Source: Actinomycetes bacterium (lineage in GTDB: Bacteria; Actinomycetota; Actinomycetes; Actinomycetales; Cellulomonadaceae). Taken from it: a stretch of 14,344 nt of DNA. This document shows, piece by piece, positions 6,923 to 14,344 of the stretch. Under the pieces are notes generated by a model, which worked only from the letters and a program-made list of their open reading frames with translations, did no database searches and was not told the origin of the DNA. The first letter of the stretch is position 1. Each line of letters opens with the position of its first letter. The stretch is taken from positions 1 to 14,344 of the forward strand of contig JAEXEM010000394.1 in the NCBI GenBank assembly GCA_023401045.1. The letters run 5' to 3'. Made by a program: the position numbers and the translations under genes.

Positions 6923-8629
6923 TCAGCCCAGCACGGCCCCGCGCGACGCCGACCCGACGAGCTTCTGGTATTTGCCGAGCACGCCCCGGGTGTACCGCGG
7001 CGGCAGCGGCGTCCAGCCCTCGCGGCGCGCGGCGAGCTCGGCGTCGTCGACGAGCAGGTCGAGCGTCGCGCGGGCGACGTCGAGCCGGACGCGGTCGCCG
7101 TCGCGGACGAACGCGATCGGCCCGGCGTCGACCGCCTCGGGCGCGATGTGCCCGACGCACAGGCCCGTCGTCCCGCCGGAGAACCGTCCGTCGGTGACGA
7201 GCAGGACGTCCTTGCCGAGCCCGGCGCCCTTGATGGCACCGGTGATGGCGAGCATCTCCCGCATGCCCGGTCCGCCCTTGGGGCCCTCGTAGCGGATGAC
7301 GACGACGTCACCGGCCTGGATCGTGCCGTCCTCGAGCGCGTCGAGCGCGGCGCGCTCCCGCTCGAAGACGCGCGCGGTGCCCTCGAAGACGTCCGAGTCG
7401 AACCCGGCGGACTTCACCACGGCGCCCTCGGGCGCGAGGGACCCGGAGAGGATCGTGATGCCGCCGGTGCGGTGGATCGGGTCGTCGAGCGCCCGCAGGA
7501 TCTTGCCGTCGGGGTCCGGCGGGGCGATGTCGGCGAGGTTCTCCGCGACGGTCCGGCCGGTGACGGTGAGGCAGTCGCCGTGCAGCAGGCCCGCGTCGAG
7601 CAGGGCCTTCATGACGACCGGCACCCCACCGACGCGGTCGACGTCGTTCATGACGTACCGGCCGAACGGCTTGAGGTCGCCGAGGTGCGGCACCCGCGCG
7701 GCGACCCGGGAGAAGTCGTCGAGGGTGAGGTCGACCTCCGCCTCGTGCGCGATGGCGAGCAGGTGGAGCACGGCGTTCGTCGAGCCGCCGAACGCCATGA
7801 CGACGGCGATGGCGTTCTCGAACGCCTCCTTCGTCATGATCTGCCGTGCGGTGATGCCGCGGCGCAGCAGCTCGACGACGGCCTCCCCGGACCGGTGGGC
7901 GTACTGGTCACGCCGGCGGTCCGCCGACGGCGGCGCAGCCGAACCGGGCAGCGACATGCCGATCGCCTCGGCGACCGAGGCCATCGTGTTCGCGGTGTAC
8001 ATGCCACCGCACGCCCCCTCGCCGGGGCAGATGGCCCGCTCGATGCGGTCGACGTCCTCGCGGCTCATGAGGCCGCGCGCGCACGCGCCGACGGCCTCGA
8101 ACGCGTCGATGATGGTGACGTCCTTCTCGGTGCCGTCGGACAGCTTCACCCAGCCCGGCATGATCGAGCCGGCGTAGAGGAAGACGCTCGCGAGGTCGAG
8201 ACGCGCGGCAGCCATGAGCATGCCCGGCAGCGACTTGTCGCACCCGGCGAGGAGCACCGAGCCGTCGAGCCGCTCGGCCATCATCACCGTCTCGACGCTG
8301 TCCGCGATGACGTCGCGGCTGACGAGCGAGTAGTGCATGCCCTCGTGGCCCATGGAGATCCCGTCGGAGACGGAGATCGTCCCGAACTCCAGCGGGTACC
8401 CGCCGCCGGCGTGCACACCGGCCTTGACGGCGTCCGCGAGCCGATCGAGCGAGAGGTTGCACGGCGTGATCTCGTTCCACGAGCTCGCGACCCCGACCTG
8501 CGGCTTCGCGAAGTCCTCGTCGCCCATGCCGACCGCGCGCAGCATGCCGCGCGCGGCCGTCGCCTCGAGCCCGTCGGTGACCTGCCGGGACCGGGGCTTG
8601 ATGTCGACGCCCTGCTGCGTGTCCGTCAT
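6923..8629 (-). CDS. ilvD: Dihydroxy-acid dehydratase, three-cysteine [2Fe-2S]-type subfamily
   Basis: Dehydrates 2,3-dihydroxy-isovalerate and 2,3-dihydroxy-3-methylvalerate to the keto acids for valine, leucine and isoleucine synthesis. At 568 residues it matches the length and, nearly throughout, the sequence I know for the Mycobacterium tuberculosis enzyme. The three cluster cysteines of that subfamily are present: Cys57 (NEITPCN), Cys130 (AGCDKSLPG) and Cys207 ([11 protein letters not shown]). The C-terminal signature [11 protein letters not shown] with GHIAPEA is intact. Plant and mycobacterial members carry a [2Fe-2S] cluster, more oxygen-stable than the E. coli one; that is family knowledge. 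No ribosome binding site precedes the ATG, and a -10-like TAGTCT ends six bases before it, pointing to a leaderless message. A second, different ilvD lies at 9990-11852. Confidence 0.98.
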   Translation of the reverse strand: MTDTQQGVDIKPRSRQVTDGLEATAARGMLRAVGMGDEDFAKPQVGVASSWNEITPCNLSLDRLADAVKAGVHAGGGYPLEFGTISVSDGISMGHEGMHYSLVSRDVIADSVETVMMAERLDGSVLLAGCDKSLPGMLMAAARLDLASVFLYAGSIMPGWVKLSDGTEKDVTIIDAFEAVGACARGLMSREDVDRIERAICPGEGACGGMYTANTMASVAEAIGMSLPGSAAPPSADRRRDQYAHRSGEAVVELLRRGITARQIMTKEAFENAIAVVMAFGGSTNAVLHLLAIAHEAEVDLTLDDFSRVAARVPHLGDLKPFGRYVMNDVDRVGGVPVVMKALLDAGLLHGDCLTVTGRTVAENLADIAPPDPDGKILRALDDPIHRTGGITILSGSLAPEGAVVKSAGFDSDVFEGTARVFERERAALDALEDGTIQAGDVVVIRYEGPKGGPGMREMLAITGAIKGAGLGKDVLLVTDGRFSGGTTGLCVGHIAPEAVDAGPIAFVRDGDRVRLDVARATLDLLVDDAELAARREGWTPLPPRYTRGVLGKYQKLVGSASRGAVLG

Positions 8630-8635
8630 GAGCCG

Positions 8636-8641
8636 AGACTA
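8636..8641 (-). promoter_or_regulatory. Candidate -10 element giving a leaderless ilvD mRNA
   Basis: The minus strand reads TAGTCT, fitting the actinobacterial TANNNT consensus, with exactly six bases between it and the A of the ilvD ATG (8629). Transcription would then begin at or next to the start codon, which agrees with the absence of any GGAGG-like site. No good -35 hexamer is seen 16-18 bp further up. Confidence 0.55.
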
Positions 8642-8704
8642 GGCAGTGCCGACGCGCGTGGCACGAGGGCCGGGGCGCACGGTTCCGTCTGGGAGGATGC
8701 CGCC

Positions 8705-9244
8705 GTGATCCGCGCAGCCGTCCACCGCCGTACGTCCGTGCTCGTCGCCGCAGCCGCGACCGCCGCCCTGCTCGCAGGGTGCGGCGCGACCGAGCCCGAC
8801 GCCGCCGCCCCCGAGCCGACCACCTCCGCGTCGCCCGCCGGGCCGCCGGCCCCCTCGGCGGAACCGTCGCCCGACGCGACCGACGACGTGGCCGACGAGG
8901 GTGGCCCCGTCGACGCGTTCCGCACGTGGCTGGCGGCCAGCCGCGCACCCGACACCGAGACGGCGTGCGCCTACATGACGCCCGAGCTGGCGCAGCGCAT
9001 GGTCGACGAGATCACCGCCCAGGGCTTCCCCGGCATCACCGACTGCACGTCGCTCATCGGGATGACCGCGAGCCTCTACGCCGCCGTCGGGCAGACCGCC
9101 GAGCCGCAGGTCGAGCTCGTCTCCGAGACCGCGACCGACGCCGTGCTGCACGTCGCCTACTCGGCGAAGAGCTGCGGGCGCGTCGTCCTCGAGCGCGGCG
9201 CCGAGCACTGGGTGCTCGGCGAGCGGTCCGAGGAGGAGTGCTGA
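8705..9244 (+). CDS. Secreted lipoprotein of unknown function (NTF2-like appearance)
   Basis: The precursor has 179 residues, a lipoprotein signal peptide (MIRAAVHRRTSVLVAAAATAALLAGC is residues 1-26; positive start, hydrophobic core, lipobox LAGC) and lipid-modified Cys26. It is expected on the outer face of the cytoplasmic membrane. Residues 27-66 are a Pro/Ala/Ser/Asp linker. The compact domain 67-179 starts VDAFRTWLAASR and has four more cysteines (88, 114, 157 and the very last residue, 179), which could form two disulfides. Its size and its helix-then-strands pattern recall NTF2-like (SnoaL/DUF4878) lipoproteins, but this is only an impression. The start is GTG, eight bases after GGAGG; the ATG inside that site is out of frame. 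It diverges from ilvD by 75 bp and converges on vapC with 12 bp between stops. Confidence 0.88.
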   Translation: MIRAAVHRRTSVLVAAAATAALLAGCGATEPDAAAPEPTTSASPAGPPAPSAEPSPDATDDVADEGGPVDAFRTWLAASRAPDTETACAYMTPELAQRMVDEITAQGFPGITDCTSLIGMTASLYAAVGQTAEPQVELVSETATDAVLHVAYSAKSCGRVVLERGAEHWVLGERSEEEC

Positions 9245-9256
9245 CGGGAGGCGCCG

Positions 9257-9676
9257 TCAGCGCGGGCGCCACGGGTCGACGACCGCGAGCCCGTCGAGGT
9301 CGCGGAAGTCGTCGACGTTCCGCGTGACGACCGGGAGACCGTGCACGAGCGCCGTCGCGGCGATGAGGCAGTCCGAGTACGGCCGACGGTCGGGCACGGA
9401 CAGCGACGCCGCGCGCAGCGCGACCGCGGTGTCGACCGGGAGGATGCGGTCGGCGAACCCCGGGAGCAGCTGCGTCGTGAACCAGTCGCGCAGCCGACCG
9501 GCCTGGGCGGGATCGCGTCGGGCGACCGCGAGGATCCCGAGCTCGATCTCGTACACCGTCATGACCGAGATGCTGAGGCCGGCCGTCTCGTGCTCACGCA
9601 CCCAGGCGACGACGTTGCTGTCGGGCGCGCGGCGGCGCAGCTCGGACACGACGTTCGTGTCGAGCAGGTAGCTCAC
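9257..9676 (-). CDS. vapC: PIN-domain ribonuclease toxin, VapC/FitB-like
   Basis: Toxin of a type II toxin-antitoxin pair, 139 residues and one PIN domain, expected to cut RNA with Mg2+ or Mn2+. The acidic catalytic set is visible: Asp6 (YLLDTNVVSELRR), Glu43 (TVYEIELG), Asp102 (YSDCLIAATA) and the Asn120 position in TRNVDDF. The pattern LLDTNVVSELRR with a C-terminal DPW is typical of the FitB-like branch. The start is GTG, whose GTGA overlaps the antitoxin stop, so its translation is coupled to and dosed by the antitoxin. It lies between two ilvD genes and converges on the lipoprotein gene. The target RNA cannot be predicted from sequence. Confidence 0.95.
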   Translation of the reverse strand: MSYLLDTNVVSELRRRAPDSNVVAWVREHETAGLSISVMTVYEIELGILAVARRDPAQAGRLRDWFTTQLLPGFADRILPVDTAVALRAASLSVPDRRPYSDCLIAATALVHGLPVVTRNVDDFRDLDGLAVVDPWRPR

Positions 9677-9921
9677 AGCTCGACCGGTCGCGTCGCGATC
9701 TCGGCGCGACCCGGATCGAACTCGTGGTCGTCGTCGCTGCGGAGCAGGTCGACGATGGAGGCACGCCGCGACGGGTGCTGCAGCTCCTCGTAGGCCTCGA
9801 AGGTCAGAAGGACGTGCGAGGGCGCACCCCGGTCGGTGATGACGACCGGTCCCGAGCGCGCCGCCCGCTTGGCCGCCGACACGTCGTGGTTGAACTCGCG
9901 TGAGCTCATGCGCGTCGTCAT
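9673..9921 (-). CDS. Phd/YefM-family antitoxin
   Basis: Antitoxin of 82 residues encoded directly before the toxin. The N-terminal half (MTTRMSSREFNHDVSAAKRA, then VVITDRGAPSHVLLTFEAYEEL) is the standard Phd/YefM DNA-binding fold. The C-terminal half is Asp/Glu/Arg-rich and would thread over the toxin active site (DLLRSDDDHEFDPGRAEIA). The ATG at 9921 has GAGGGAG about eight bases upstream; a second in-frame ATG at 9909 is possible but has no site. Members repress their own promoter as a dimer or toxin complex, and a perfect palindrome lies 15 bp upstream of this start. In-frame open sequence continues far upstream through ilvD but is a shadow. Confidence 0.95.
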   Translation of the reverse strand: MTTRMSSREFNHDVSAAKRAARSGPVVITDRGAPSHVLLTFEAYEELQHPSRRASIVDLLRSDDDHEFDPGRAEIATRPVEL

Positions 9922-9936
9922 GGCCCCGTCTCCCTC

Positions 9937-9960
9937 GCCTGTAGGTACGTACCTACAGGC
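9937..9960. promoter_or_regulatory. 24-bp perfect palindrome, likely operator of the toxin-antitoxin operon
   Basis: The left half is GCCTGTAGGTAC and the right half its exact reverse complement, with no spacer. It lies 15 bp before the antitoxin ATG and 29 bp from the end of the neighbouring ilvD, where the pair's promoter must be. Phd/YefM antitoxins bind such palindromes over their own promoter, so autoregulation is the natural reading. The inner 8-mer GTAGGTAC also forms the left arm of the palindrome at 3615-3632. Confidence 0.8.
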
Positions 9961-9989
9961 TACCGGCGCACCGGAGGACGCGACAGGCG

Positions 9990-11852
9990 TCAGCCCCGGC
10001 GGAGCCGGCTGACGTCCCGCACGGCCCCGCGGTCCGCGGACGTCGCCATCGCGGCGTACGCCTGCAGCGCCTGCGAGACGTACCGGTCGCGCGCGACCGG
10101 CTGCCACGGGTTCTCGCGCGCCTCCATCTTGGCGCGGCGCTCGGCGAGCACCTCGTCGGGGACGTTGACGCGGATGAGCCGGGTCTCGACGTCGATCTCG
10201 ATCTCGTCGCCGTCCTCGATGAGTCCGATGGTGCCGCCCGCGGCGGCCTCCGGGCTCACGTGGCCGACGGAGATGCCGGACGACCCGCCGGAGAAGCGGC
10301 CGTCGGTGATGAGCGCGCAGACCTTGCCCAGGCCGCGACCCTTGATGAAGGACGTCGGGTAGAGCATCTCCTGCATGCCGGGACCGCCGGCGGGGCCCTC
10401 GTACCGCACGACGACGACGTGCCCGGGCTCGACCTCCTTGCGGAGGATCTTGTCGACCGCCTCGTCCTGCGACTCGCAGACGAGCGCCGTGCCGACGAAG
10501 TGGAAGACGTCGGGGTCGATGCCGGCGGTCTTGATGATCGCGCCGTCCTCCGCGAGGTTGCCGCGCAGCACCGCGAGCCCGCCCTCGACCGTGTAGGCGT
10601 GCGCGACGTCCCGGATGCAGCCGTTCGCGGCGTCGGTGTCGAGGGACTCCCACACGTTCGACGTCGAGAACGCCTGCGTCGTGCGGACCCCGCCCGGCGC
10701 GGCGAGGAAGAGGTCCTGCGCGCGCTGCGTGGCCTTGCCACCACGGATGTCCCAGTCGTCGAGCCACGCGCGCAGCGTCGGGGTGTGCACGCTCGTCACG
10801 TCGTGGTCGAGCAGGCCGCCACGGTCGAGCTCGCCGAGGAGCGCGGGGATGCCACCGGCACGGTGGACGTCCTCCATGTGGTAGTTCGGGTGGTTGGGCG
10901 CCACCTTCGACAGGCACGGCACCCGACGGCTGATCTCGTCGATGTCCGCGAGCGTGAAGTCGACCTCGGCCTCCTGGGCCGCGGCGAGGATGTGGAGCAC
11001 GGTGTTCGTCGAGCCGCCCATGGCGACGTCGAGCGCCATCGCGTTGGAGAACGCGGCCTTCGTCGCGATCGACCGCGGCGCGACCGAGTCGTCCTCCTCG
11101 TCGTAGTAGCGACGCGCGAGGTCGACGATCGTCCGCCCCGCCTCGAGGAAGAGCTCCCGGCGCGCGGTGTGCGTGGCGAGCGTCGAGCCGTTGCCCGGCA
11201 GGGAGAGGCCGAGCGCCTCGGTGAGGCAGTTCATCGAGTTGGCCGTGAACATGCCGGAGCACGAGCCGCACGTGGGGCAGGCGTTCTCCTCGACCTGGGC
11301 CAGCGCGTCGTCCGAGACGTTGTCGTCCGCGGAGTAGTTGATCGCGTTGATGAGGTTGAGGTGCGTCTTCGCCACCCCGTCGGCGACGACGGCCTTGCCG
11401 GCCTCCATCGGCCCGCCGGACACGAAGATCACCGGGATGTCGAGCCGCAGGGCGGCGTTGAGCATGCCGGGGGTGATCTTGTCGCAGTTCGAGATGCACA
11501 CGAGCGCGTCCGCGCAGTGCGCGTTGACCATGTACTCGACCGAGTCGGCGATGAGGTCGCGGCTCGGCAGCGAGTAGAGCATGCCGCCGTGGCCCATCGC
11601 GATGCCGTCGTCGACGGCGATGGTGTTGAACTCCTTGGCGACGCCGCCGGCCTCCTTGATGGCGCCGGCGACGAGGTCGCCCATGTCCTTGAGGTGCACG
11701 TGGCCGGGGACGAACTGGGTGTACGAGTTCGCGATGGCGATGATCGGCTTGCCGAAGTCCTCCGAGCCCATGCCCGTCGCGCGCCCCAGGGCGCGCGCGC
11801 CGGCCATGTTGCGGCCGTGGGTCGAGGTACGAGAGCGCAGCGGACGGCTCAT
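9990..11852 (-). CDS. ilvD: Dihydroxy-acid dehydratase, E. coli-type [4Fe-4S] subfamily
   Basis: The same branched-chain amino acid reaction as the other IlvD, but from the enterobacterial-type branch: 620 residues against 616 in E. coli, with near-identical blocks such as [32 protein letters not shown] and [19 protein letters not shown]. Cluster cysteines are Cys123 (SNCDK) and those of the CPTCGSC block (192, 195, 198). The position of Cys57 in the other enzyme is here VPGHVHL, without a cysteine. The C-terminus [10 protein letters not shown] is complete. The E. coli enzyme has an oxygen-sensitive [4Fe-4S] cluster (family knowledge). I chose ATG 11852, nine bases after AAGGAG; the ATGs at 11861 and 11882 leave no room for that site. 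It is transcribed towards the toxin-antitoxin pair and away from the GH3 gene. Confidence 0.98.
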   Translation of the reverse strand: MSRPLRSRTSTHGRNMAGARALGRATGMGSEDFGKPIIAIANSYTQFVPGHVHLKDMGDLVAGAIKEAGGVAKEFNTIAVDDGIAMGHGGMLYSLPSRDLIADSVEYMVNAHCADALVCISNCDKITPGMLNAALRLDIPVIFVSGGPMEAGKAVVADGVAKTHLNLINAINYSADDNVSDDALAQVEENACPTCGSCSGMFTANSMNCLTEALGLSLPGNGSTLATHTARRELFLEAGRTIVDLARRYYDEEDDSVAPRSIATKAAFSNAMALDVAMGGSTNTVLHILAAAQEAEVDFTLADIDEISRRVPCLSKVAPNHPNYHMEDVHRAGGIPALLGELDRGGLLDHDVTSVHTPTLRAWLDDWDIRGGKATQRAQDLFLAAPGGVRTTQAFSTSNVWESLDTDAANGCIRDVAHAYTVEGGLAVLRGNLAEDGAIIKTAGIDPDVFHFVGTALVCESQDEAVDKILRKEVEPGHVVVVRYEGPAGGPGMQEMLYPTSFIKGRGLGKVCALITDGRFSGGSSGISVGHVSPEAAAGGTIGLIEDGDEIEIDVETRLIRVNVPDEVLAERRAKMEARENPWQPVARDRYVSQALQAYAAMATSADRGAVRDVSRLRRG

Positions 11853-11861
11853 CGCGGACAT

Positions 11862-11867
11862 CTCCTT
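11862..11867 (-). promoter_or_regulatory. Ribosome binding site deciding the start of the E. coli-type ilvD
   Basis: The minus strand reads AAGGAG with nine bases to ATG 11852. The upstream in-frame ATG at 11861 directly abuts this site and the one at 11882 lies before it, so both are rejected. The resulting N-terminus [15 protein letters not shown] aligns with the E. coli protein's first residues. Confidence 0.8.
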
Positions 11868-11895
11868 AGCCGGGGGGGACACCAGTGCAGGTCAC

Positions 11896-11901
11896 ACCGT
11901 A
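11896..11901 (-). promoter_or_regulatory. Weak candidate -10 element for the E. coli-type ilvD
   Basis: The minus strand reads TACGGT, which fits TANNNT and would give a leader of about 37 nt before the ATG at 11852. No matching -35 hexamer is evident, so this is only a candidate. Confidence 0.3.
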
Positions 11902-11931
11902 CGTCGCGGCGCTGTGAGCACCGACCTCCGT

Positions 11932-11963
11932 CCGTCCTGTGATCGACCCGTCCTGTGATCGAC
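11932..11963. repeat. Perfect 16-bp tandem duplication between the GH3 gene and ilvD
   Basis: CCGTCCTGTGATCGAC occurs twice, at 11932-11947 and 11948-11963, with no bases between. It lies 21 bp after the GH3 stop and 79 bp before the ilvD start. It could be a paired binding site or a recent slippage duplication; the sequence alone does not decide. The rest of this 132-bp gap (11853-11984) holds a run of seven G at 11873-11879 and no clear terminator. Confidence 0.9.
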
Positions 11964-11984
11964 GCATCGCCCGGCCGGCCCGGG

Positions 11985-14261
11985 TCACACGACGGTGACC
12001 GTGGTCCACCGGGGGTCGGCCGTCGTCACGGGGTACGTCCCGCCCTCGAGCCGCACGTGCGCGCGTGCCTCGGGCTCGGCGCACGACGGCCCGACCCACA
12101 GCTCGAGGTCGCCGGGCTCGACGACCTTCGTGCCGCTGCGGTCGGTGAAGGCGAGCCGTGCCGGGGGCACCGTGAGCTCGACCTGCGCGGACTGCCCCGG
12201 CGCCAGCTCGACCCGCTGGTAGCCGAGGAGCTGCGCGACGGGGCGGGTGACGCTCGCGACGACGTCACGGCCGTAGAGCTGCACGACGTCCGCCCCGGTG
12301 CGGGCGCCCGTGTTCGTCACCGTCACCGTGACGACGACGCCCTCGCTCGTCGAGGCGCCCGGCGCCACCCGCAGGTCCGTGCGCGAGAACGTCGTGTACG
12401 ACAGCCCGTGGCCGAACGGCAGCGCGGGCACCGTGCTGAGGTTGGTGACGTCCCCGTCGCCTCCGAGCGCCGGGTGGAGGTAGGAGTACGGCTGCGCCCC
12501 GGCCGAGCGCGGCACGCTCACCGGCAGGCGCCCCGAGGGGGTGACCCGCCCGGTGAGCACACCCGCGAGCGCGGTGCCGCCCTCCTCGCCGGGGAAGAAC
12601 GCCTGGACGACGGCCGCGCAGCGGTCGAGCGCCCAGCCGACCGCGTAGGGGCGCCCGGTGAGCAGGACGAGGACGACGGGGGTGCCGGACGCGAGCACGG
12701 CCTCGACGAGCTCACGCTGCACGCCCGGCAGCTCGAGGTCGTCGCGGTCGCAGCCCTCCCCCACCGTGCCGCGACCGAAGAGCCCCGCGTGGTCGCCGAC
12801 GACGACCACGGCGACGTCGGCGGCGAGCGCGACCTCGACGGCCTCGGTGAAGCCGGAGCGGTCCTCGTCGTCGACCCCGCAGCCGCGCGCGGACGTGACG
12901 GCGCCGTGCTCCGCGAGCAGCGCCTCGAGCACGGTGGGCGACTCGATGCCGACGGCCACGCCCGGGTGGTGCGGCAGGACGTGGTTGAGGAAGGAGTAGC
13001 AGCCGAACAGCGCGGCGGCGCGGTCGGCGTTCGGGCCGACGACGGCGACCCGGGTCCCGGGCGCCAACGGGAGCGTGCCGTCGTTGGCGAGCAGGACGAC
13101 CGAGCGCTCGGCGAGCCGGGCGGCGACCTCGCGGTGCGCGGGCGTGTCGAGGTCGACGTGCGACGGCGGCTCGTCCTCGAACGTCGCGTCGAGCAGGCCG
13201 AGCTCCTCCTTCTGGTGCAGGGCCCGCAGCACCGCCCGGTCGACGAGCGCCTCGGGCACCCGGCCGTCGCGCACGGCGGCCGCGAGCGGCTCGAGGTACG
13301 CGTCCCCGGTGGGCAGCTCGATGTCGACGCCCGCGGCGAGCGCCTGGCCGGCCGCGTCGCCGAGGTCCTCGGCCACGTGGTGGAGCAGCTGGAGGAAGGC
13401 CACCCCGAAGTAGTCGGCGACGACCGTGCCCTCGAAGCCCCACCGCTCGCGCAGCAGCCCCGTGAGGTACTCCGCGGACGCCGCCACCGGCACGCCGTCG
13501 ATCTCGTTGTACGACGACATGACGGACCGCACGCCGCCGTCGAGGACCGCCATCTCGAACGGCGGTAGCAGCACGTCGGCCACCTCGCGCGAGCCCGCGT
13601 GCACCGGGGCGAAGTTCCGGCCCGACTGCGACGCGGAGTACCCGACGAAGTGCTTGAGGGTCGCGTGGACCCCGGCGGACTGCAGTCCCCGCACGTACGA
13701 CGTCGCGACCGTGCCGACGAGGTACGGGTCCTCGCCGATGCACTCGTCGACCCGACCCCACCGGGGGTCGCGCACGACGTCGAGCACCGGGGCGAGCCCC
13801 TGGTGGACGCCGAGCTCGCGCATCGAGCCGCCGATGAGCGCCGCCATCCGCTCGACGAGGTCGGTGTCGAACGACGCCCCCCACGCGAGCGGTGTGGGGA
13901 AGGTCGCGGCTCCCCAGGCGGCGAGCCCCGTGAGGCACTCCTCGTGGACGAGCGCCGGGATGCCCAGACGCGTGCCGGAGACGAACCACCGCTGCCGCTC
14001 CCACAGCCACCGCGCCCGCTCGACCGGGTCGACCGGGCGGGTGCCGTACACCCGTGTGAGGTGGCCGAGCCCGTGGGCCACGACGTCGTCGAGTCCGCGC
14101 TCCTCCTCGAACTCCCCCTGGAGCGGGGCGACGGCCTCGCCCTCGCTCTTCTCCCAGAAGCCGACGACCTGCGCCAGCTTCTCCTCGAGGGTCATGCGCG
14201 CGACGAGGTCGCGCACACGCTCCGACACCAGGGGCCCCGCGGGCGCGTCGAGCTCGGTCAC
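11985..14261 (-). CDS. Glycoside hydrolase family 3 beta-glycosidase (beta-glucosidase/beta-xylosidase)
   Basis: Retaining exo-glycosidase of 758 residues, complete, with the usual GH3 order: an N-terminal TIM barrel (about 15-350), an alpha/beta sandwich (about 385-590) and a C-terminal fibronectin-III-like domain (about 640-705, VVVTVTVTNTGARTGADVVQLYGRD). The nucleophile should be Asp283 in TVVADYFGV; the acid/base candidate is Glu502 in VGEGCDRDDLELPG. The substrate-binding Lys203-His204 (TLKHFVGYSA) and the RWGRVDECIGEDPYLVG block are present. There is no signal peptide, so it is cytoplasmic and likely acts on imported oligosaccharides. The start is GTG, six bases after GAAGGAG. Family sequence does not separate glucosidase from xylosidase reliably; the FVSGTRLGIPALVHEECLTG block resembles beta-xylosidase-like members. 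Any sugar transporter partners would lie beyond the right edge. Confidence 0.96.
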   Translation of the reverse strand: MTELDAPAGPLVSERVRDLVARMTLEEKLAQVVGFWEKSEGEAVAPLQGEFEEERGLDDVVAHGLGHLTRVYGTRPVDPVERARWLWERQRWFVSGTRLGIPALVHEECLTGLAAWGAATFPTPLAWGASFDTDLVERMAALIGGSMRELGVHQGLAPVLDVVRDPRWGRVDECIGEDPYLVGTVATSYVRGLQSAGVHATLKHFVGYSASQSGRNFAPVHAGSREVADVLLPPFEMAVLDGGVRSVMSSYNEIDGVPVAASAEYLTGLLRERWGFEGTVVADYFGVAFLQLLHHVAEDLGDAAGQALAAGVDIELPTGDAYLEPLAAAVRDGRVPEALVDRAVLRALHQKEELGLLDATFEDEPPSHVDLDTPAHREVAARLAERSVVLLANDGTLPLAPGTRVAVVGPNADRAAALFGCYSFLNHVLPHHPGVAVGIESPTVLEALLAEHGAVTSARGCGVDDEDRSGFTEAVEVALAADVAVVVVGDHAGLFGRGTVGEGCDRDDLELPGVQRELVEAVLASGTPVVLVLLTGRPYAVGWALDRCAAVVQAFFPGEEGGTALAGVLTGRVTPSGRLPVSVPRSAGAQPYSYLHPALGGDGDVTNLSTVPALPFGHGLSYTTFSRTDLRVAPGASTSEGVVVTVTVTNTGARTGADVVQLYGRDVVASVTRPVAQLLGYQRVELAPGQSAQVELTVPPARLAFTDRSGTKVVEPGDLELWVGPSCAEPEARAHVRLEGGTYPVTTADPRWTTVTVV

Positions 14262-14291
14262 GGCTGTCTCCTTCGACGGTCCGCCGGCGGC

Positions 14292-14329
14292 GCCGGGCCT
14301 CCCGGCGGCCGGCAGGCACGAGGCCCGGC
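14292..14329. other. Hairpin with a perfect 10-bp GC stem upstream of the GH3 gene
   Basis: GCCGGGCCTC (14292-14301) and GAGGCCCGGC (14320-14329) are exact reverse complements around an 18-base loop. The hairpin ends 18 bp before the GH3 ribosome binding site (GAAGGAG at 14268-14274). No T-run follows on either strand. It may be an intergenic attenuator or the terminator of a gene beyond the window, or just GC-rich coincidence. Confidence 0.4.
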
Positions 14330-14344
14330 CGACCGCCGGAGGAC

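Noticed and set aside
6755..8704. Plus-strand extension of the lipoprotein frame to 829 aa
   Set aside because: It runs antisense through ilvD with high His/Arg/Asp/Val content; the GTG at 8705 follows a strong GGAGG and begins a proper lipoprotein signal peptide.
9922..11499. Extension of the antitoxin frame to 608 aa
   Set aside because: This part is a frame-shadow of the E. coli-type ilvD; the antitoxin has its own start and ribosome binding site downstream of the palindrome.
11981..12000. Short inverted repeat GGTCAC/GTGACC around the GH3 stop as a terminator
   Set aside because: The stem is only six pairs, includes coding sequence and the stop, and no T-run follows.
10260..14319. Long shadow frames over ilvD and GH3 (plus 10260-11942, plus 11955-13568, minus 12712-14319)
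   Set aside because: They lie in other frames of genes with complete family motifs and carry no domains.

Overview
The window is very GC-rich, densely coded DNA from an actinobacterium. The codon usage, a mycobacterial-type dihydroxy-acid dehydratase, a large ATP-binding LuxR regulator and a GH3 glycosidase suggest a Micrococcales member such as a Cellulomonas relative. That placement is an inference from gene style, not a database result. No rRNA, tRNA, CRISPR array, insertion sequence or phage gene was seen.

Left part (1-3284, minus strand): a compact operon read right to left. It encodes a 385-aa protein built from five Gly-rich repeats, a 98-aa helical protein, an 87-aa protein that looks like a stand-alone subtilisin propeptide (I9-like), and a subtilisin-family (S8) peptidase that runs off the left edge. 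The last three start codons overlap or closely follow the preceding stops (gaps/overlaps of +5, -4 and -4 nt), so the four products are probably made together. None has a recognisable signal peptide. This is the least familiar and most interesting part of the window.

3285-3700 is a 416-bp divergent intergenic region with an 18-bp near-palindrome. It leads into an 850-aa LAL/STAND-type LuxR regulator (plus strand, 3701-6253), which may control the repeat/peptidase operon. A pyridoxamine-phosphate-oxidase-like flavin protein (6278-6856, minus) converges on it.

Middle and right (6923-11852): two dihydroxy-acid dehydratase genes of different subfamilies lie on the minus strand. The first (6923-8629) is of the three-cysteine mycobacterial/plant [2Fe-2S] type and seems to be leaderless. 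The second (9990-11852) is of the E. coli [4Fe-4S] type. Between them sit a plus-strand lipoprotein (8705-9244) and a Phd/YefM-VapC toxin-antitoxin pair (9257-9921, minus) with a perfect 24-bp palindromic operator. Both IlvD proteins would catalyse the same step of valine, leucine and isoleucine synthesis, but with Fe-S clusters of different oxygen sensitivity.

Right end (11985-14261, minus): a complete GH3 beta-glycosidase, separated from ilvD by 132 bp that contain a perfect 16-bp tandem duplication. A 10-bp-stem hairpin lies just upstream of its ribosome binding site.
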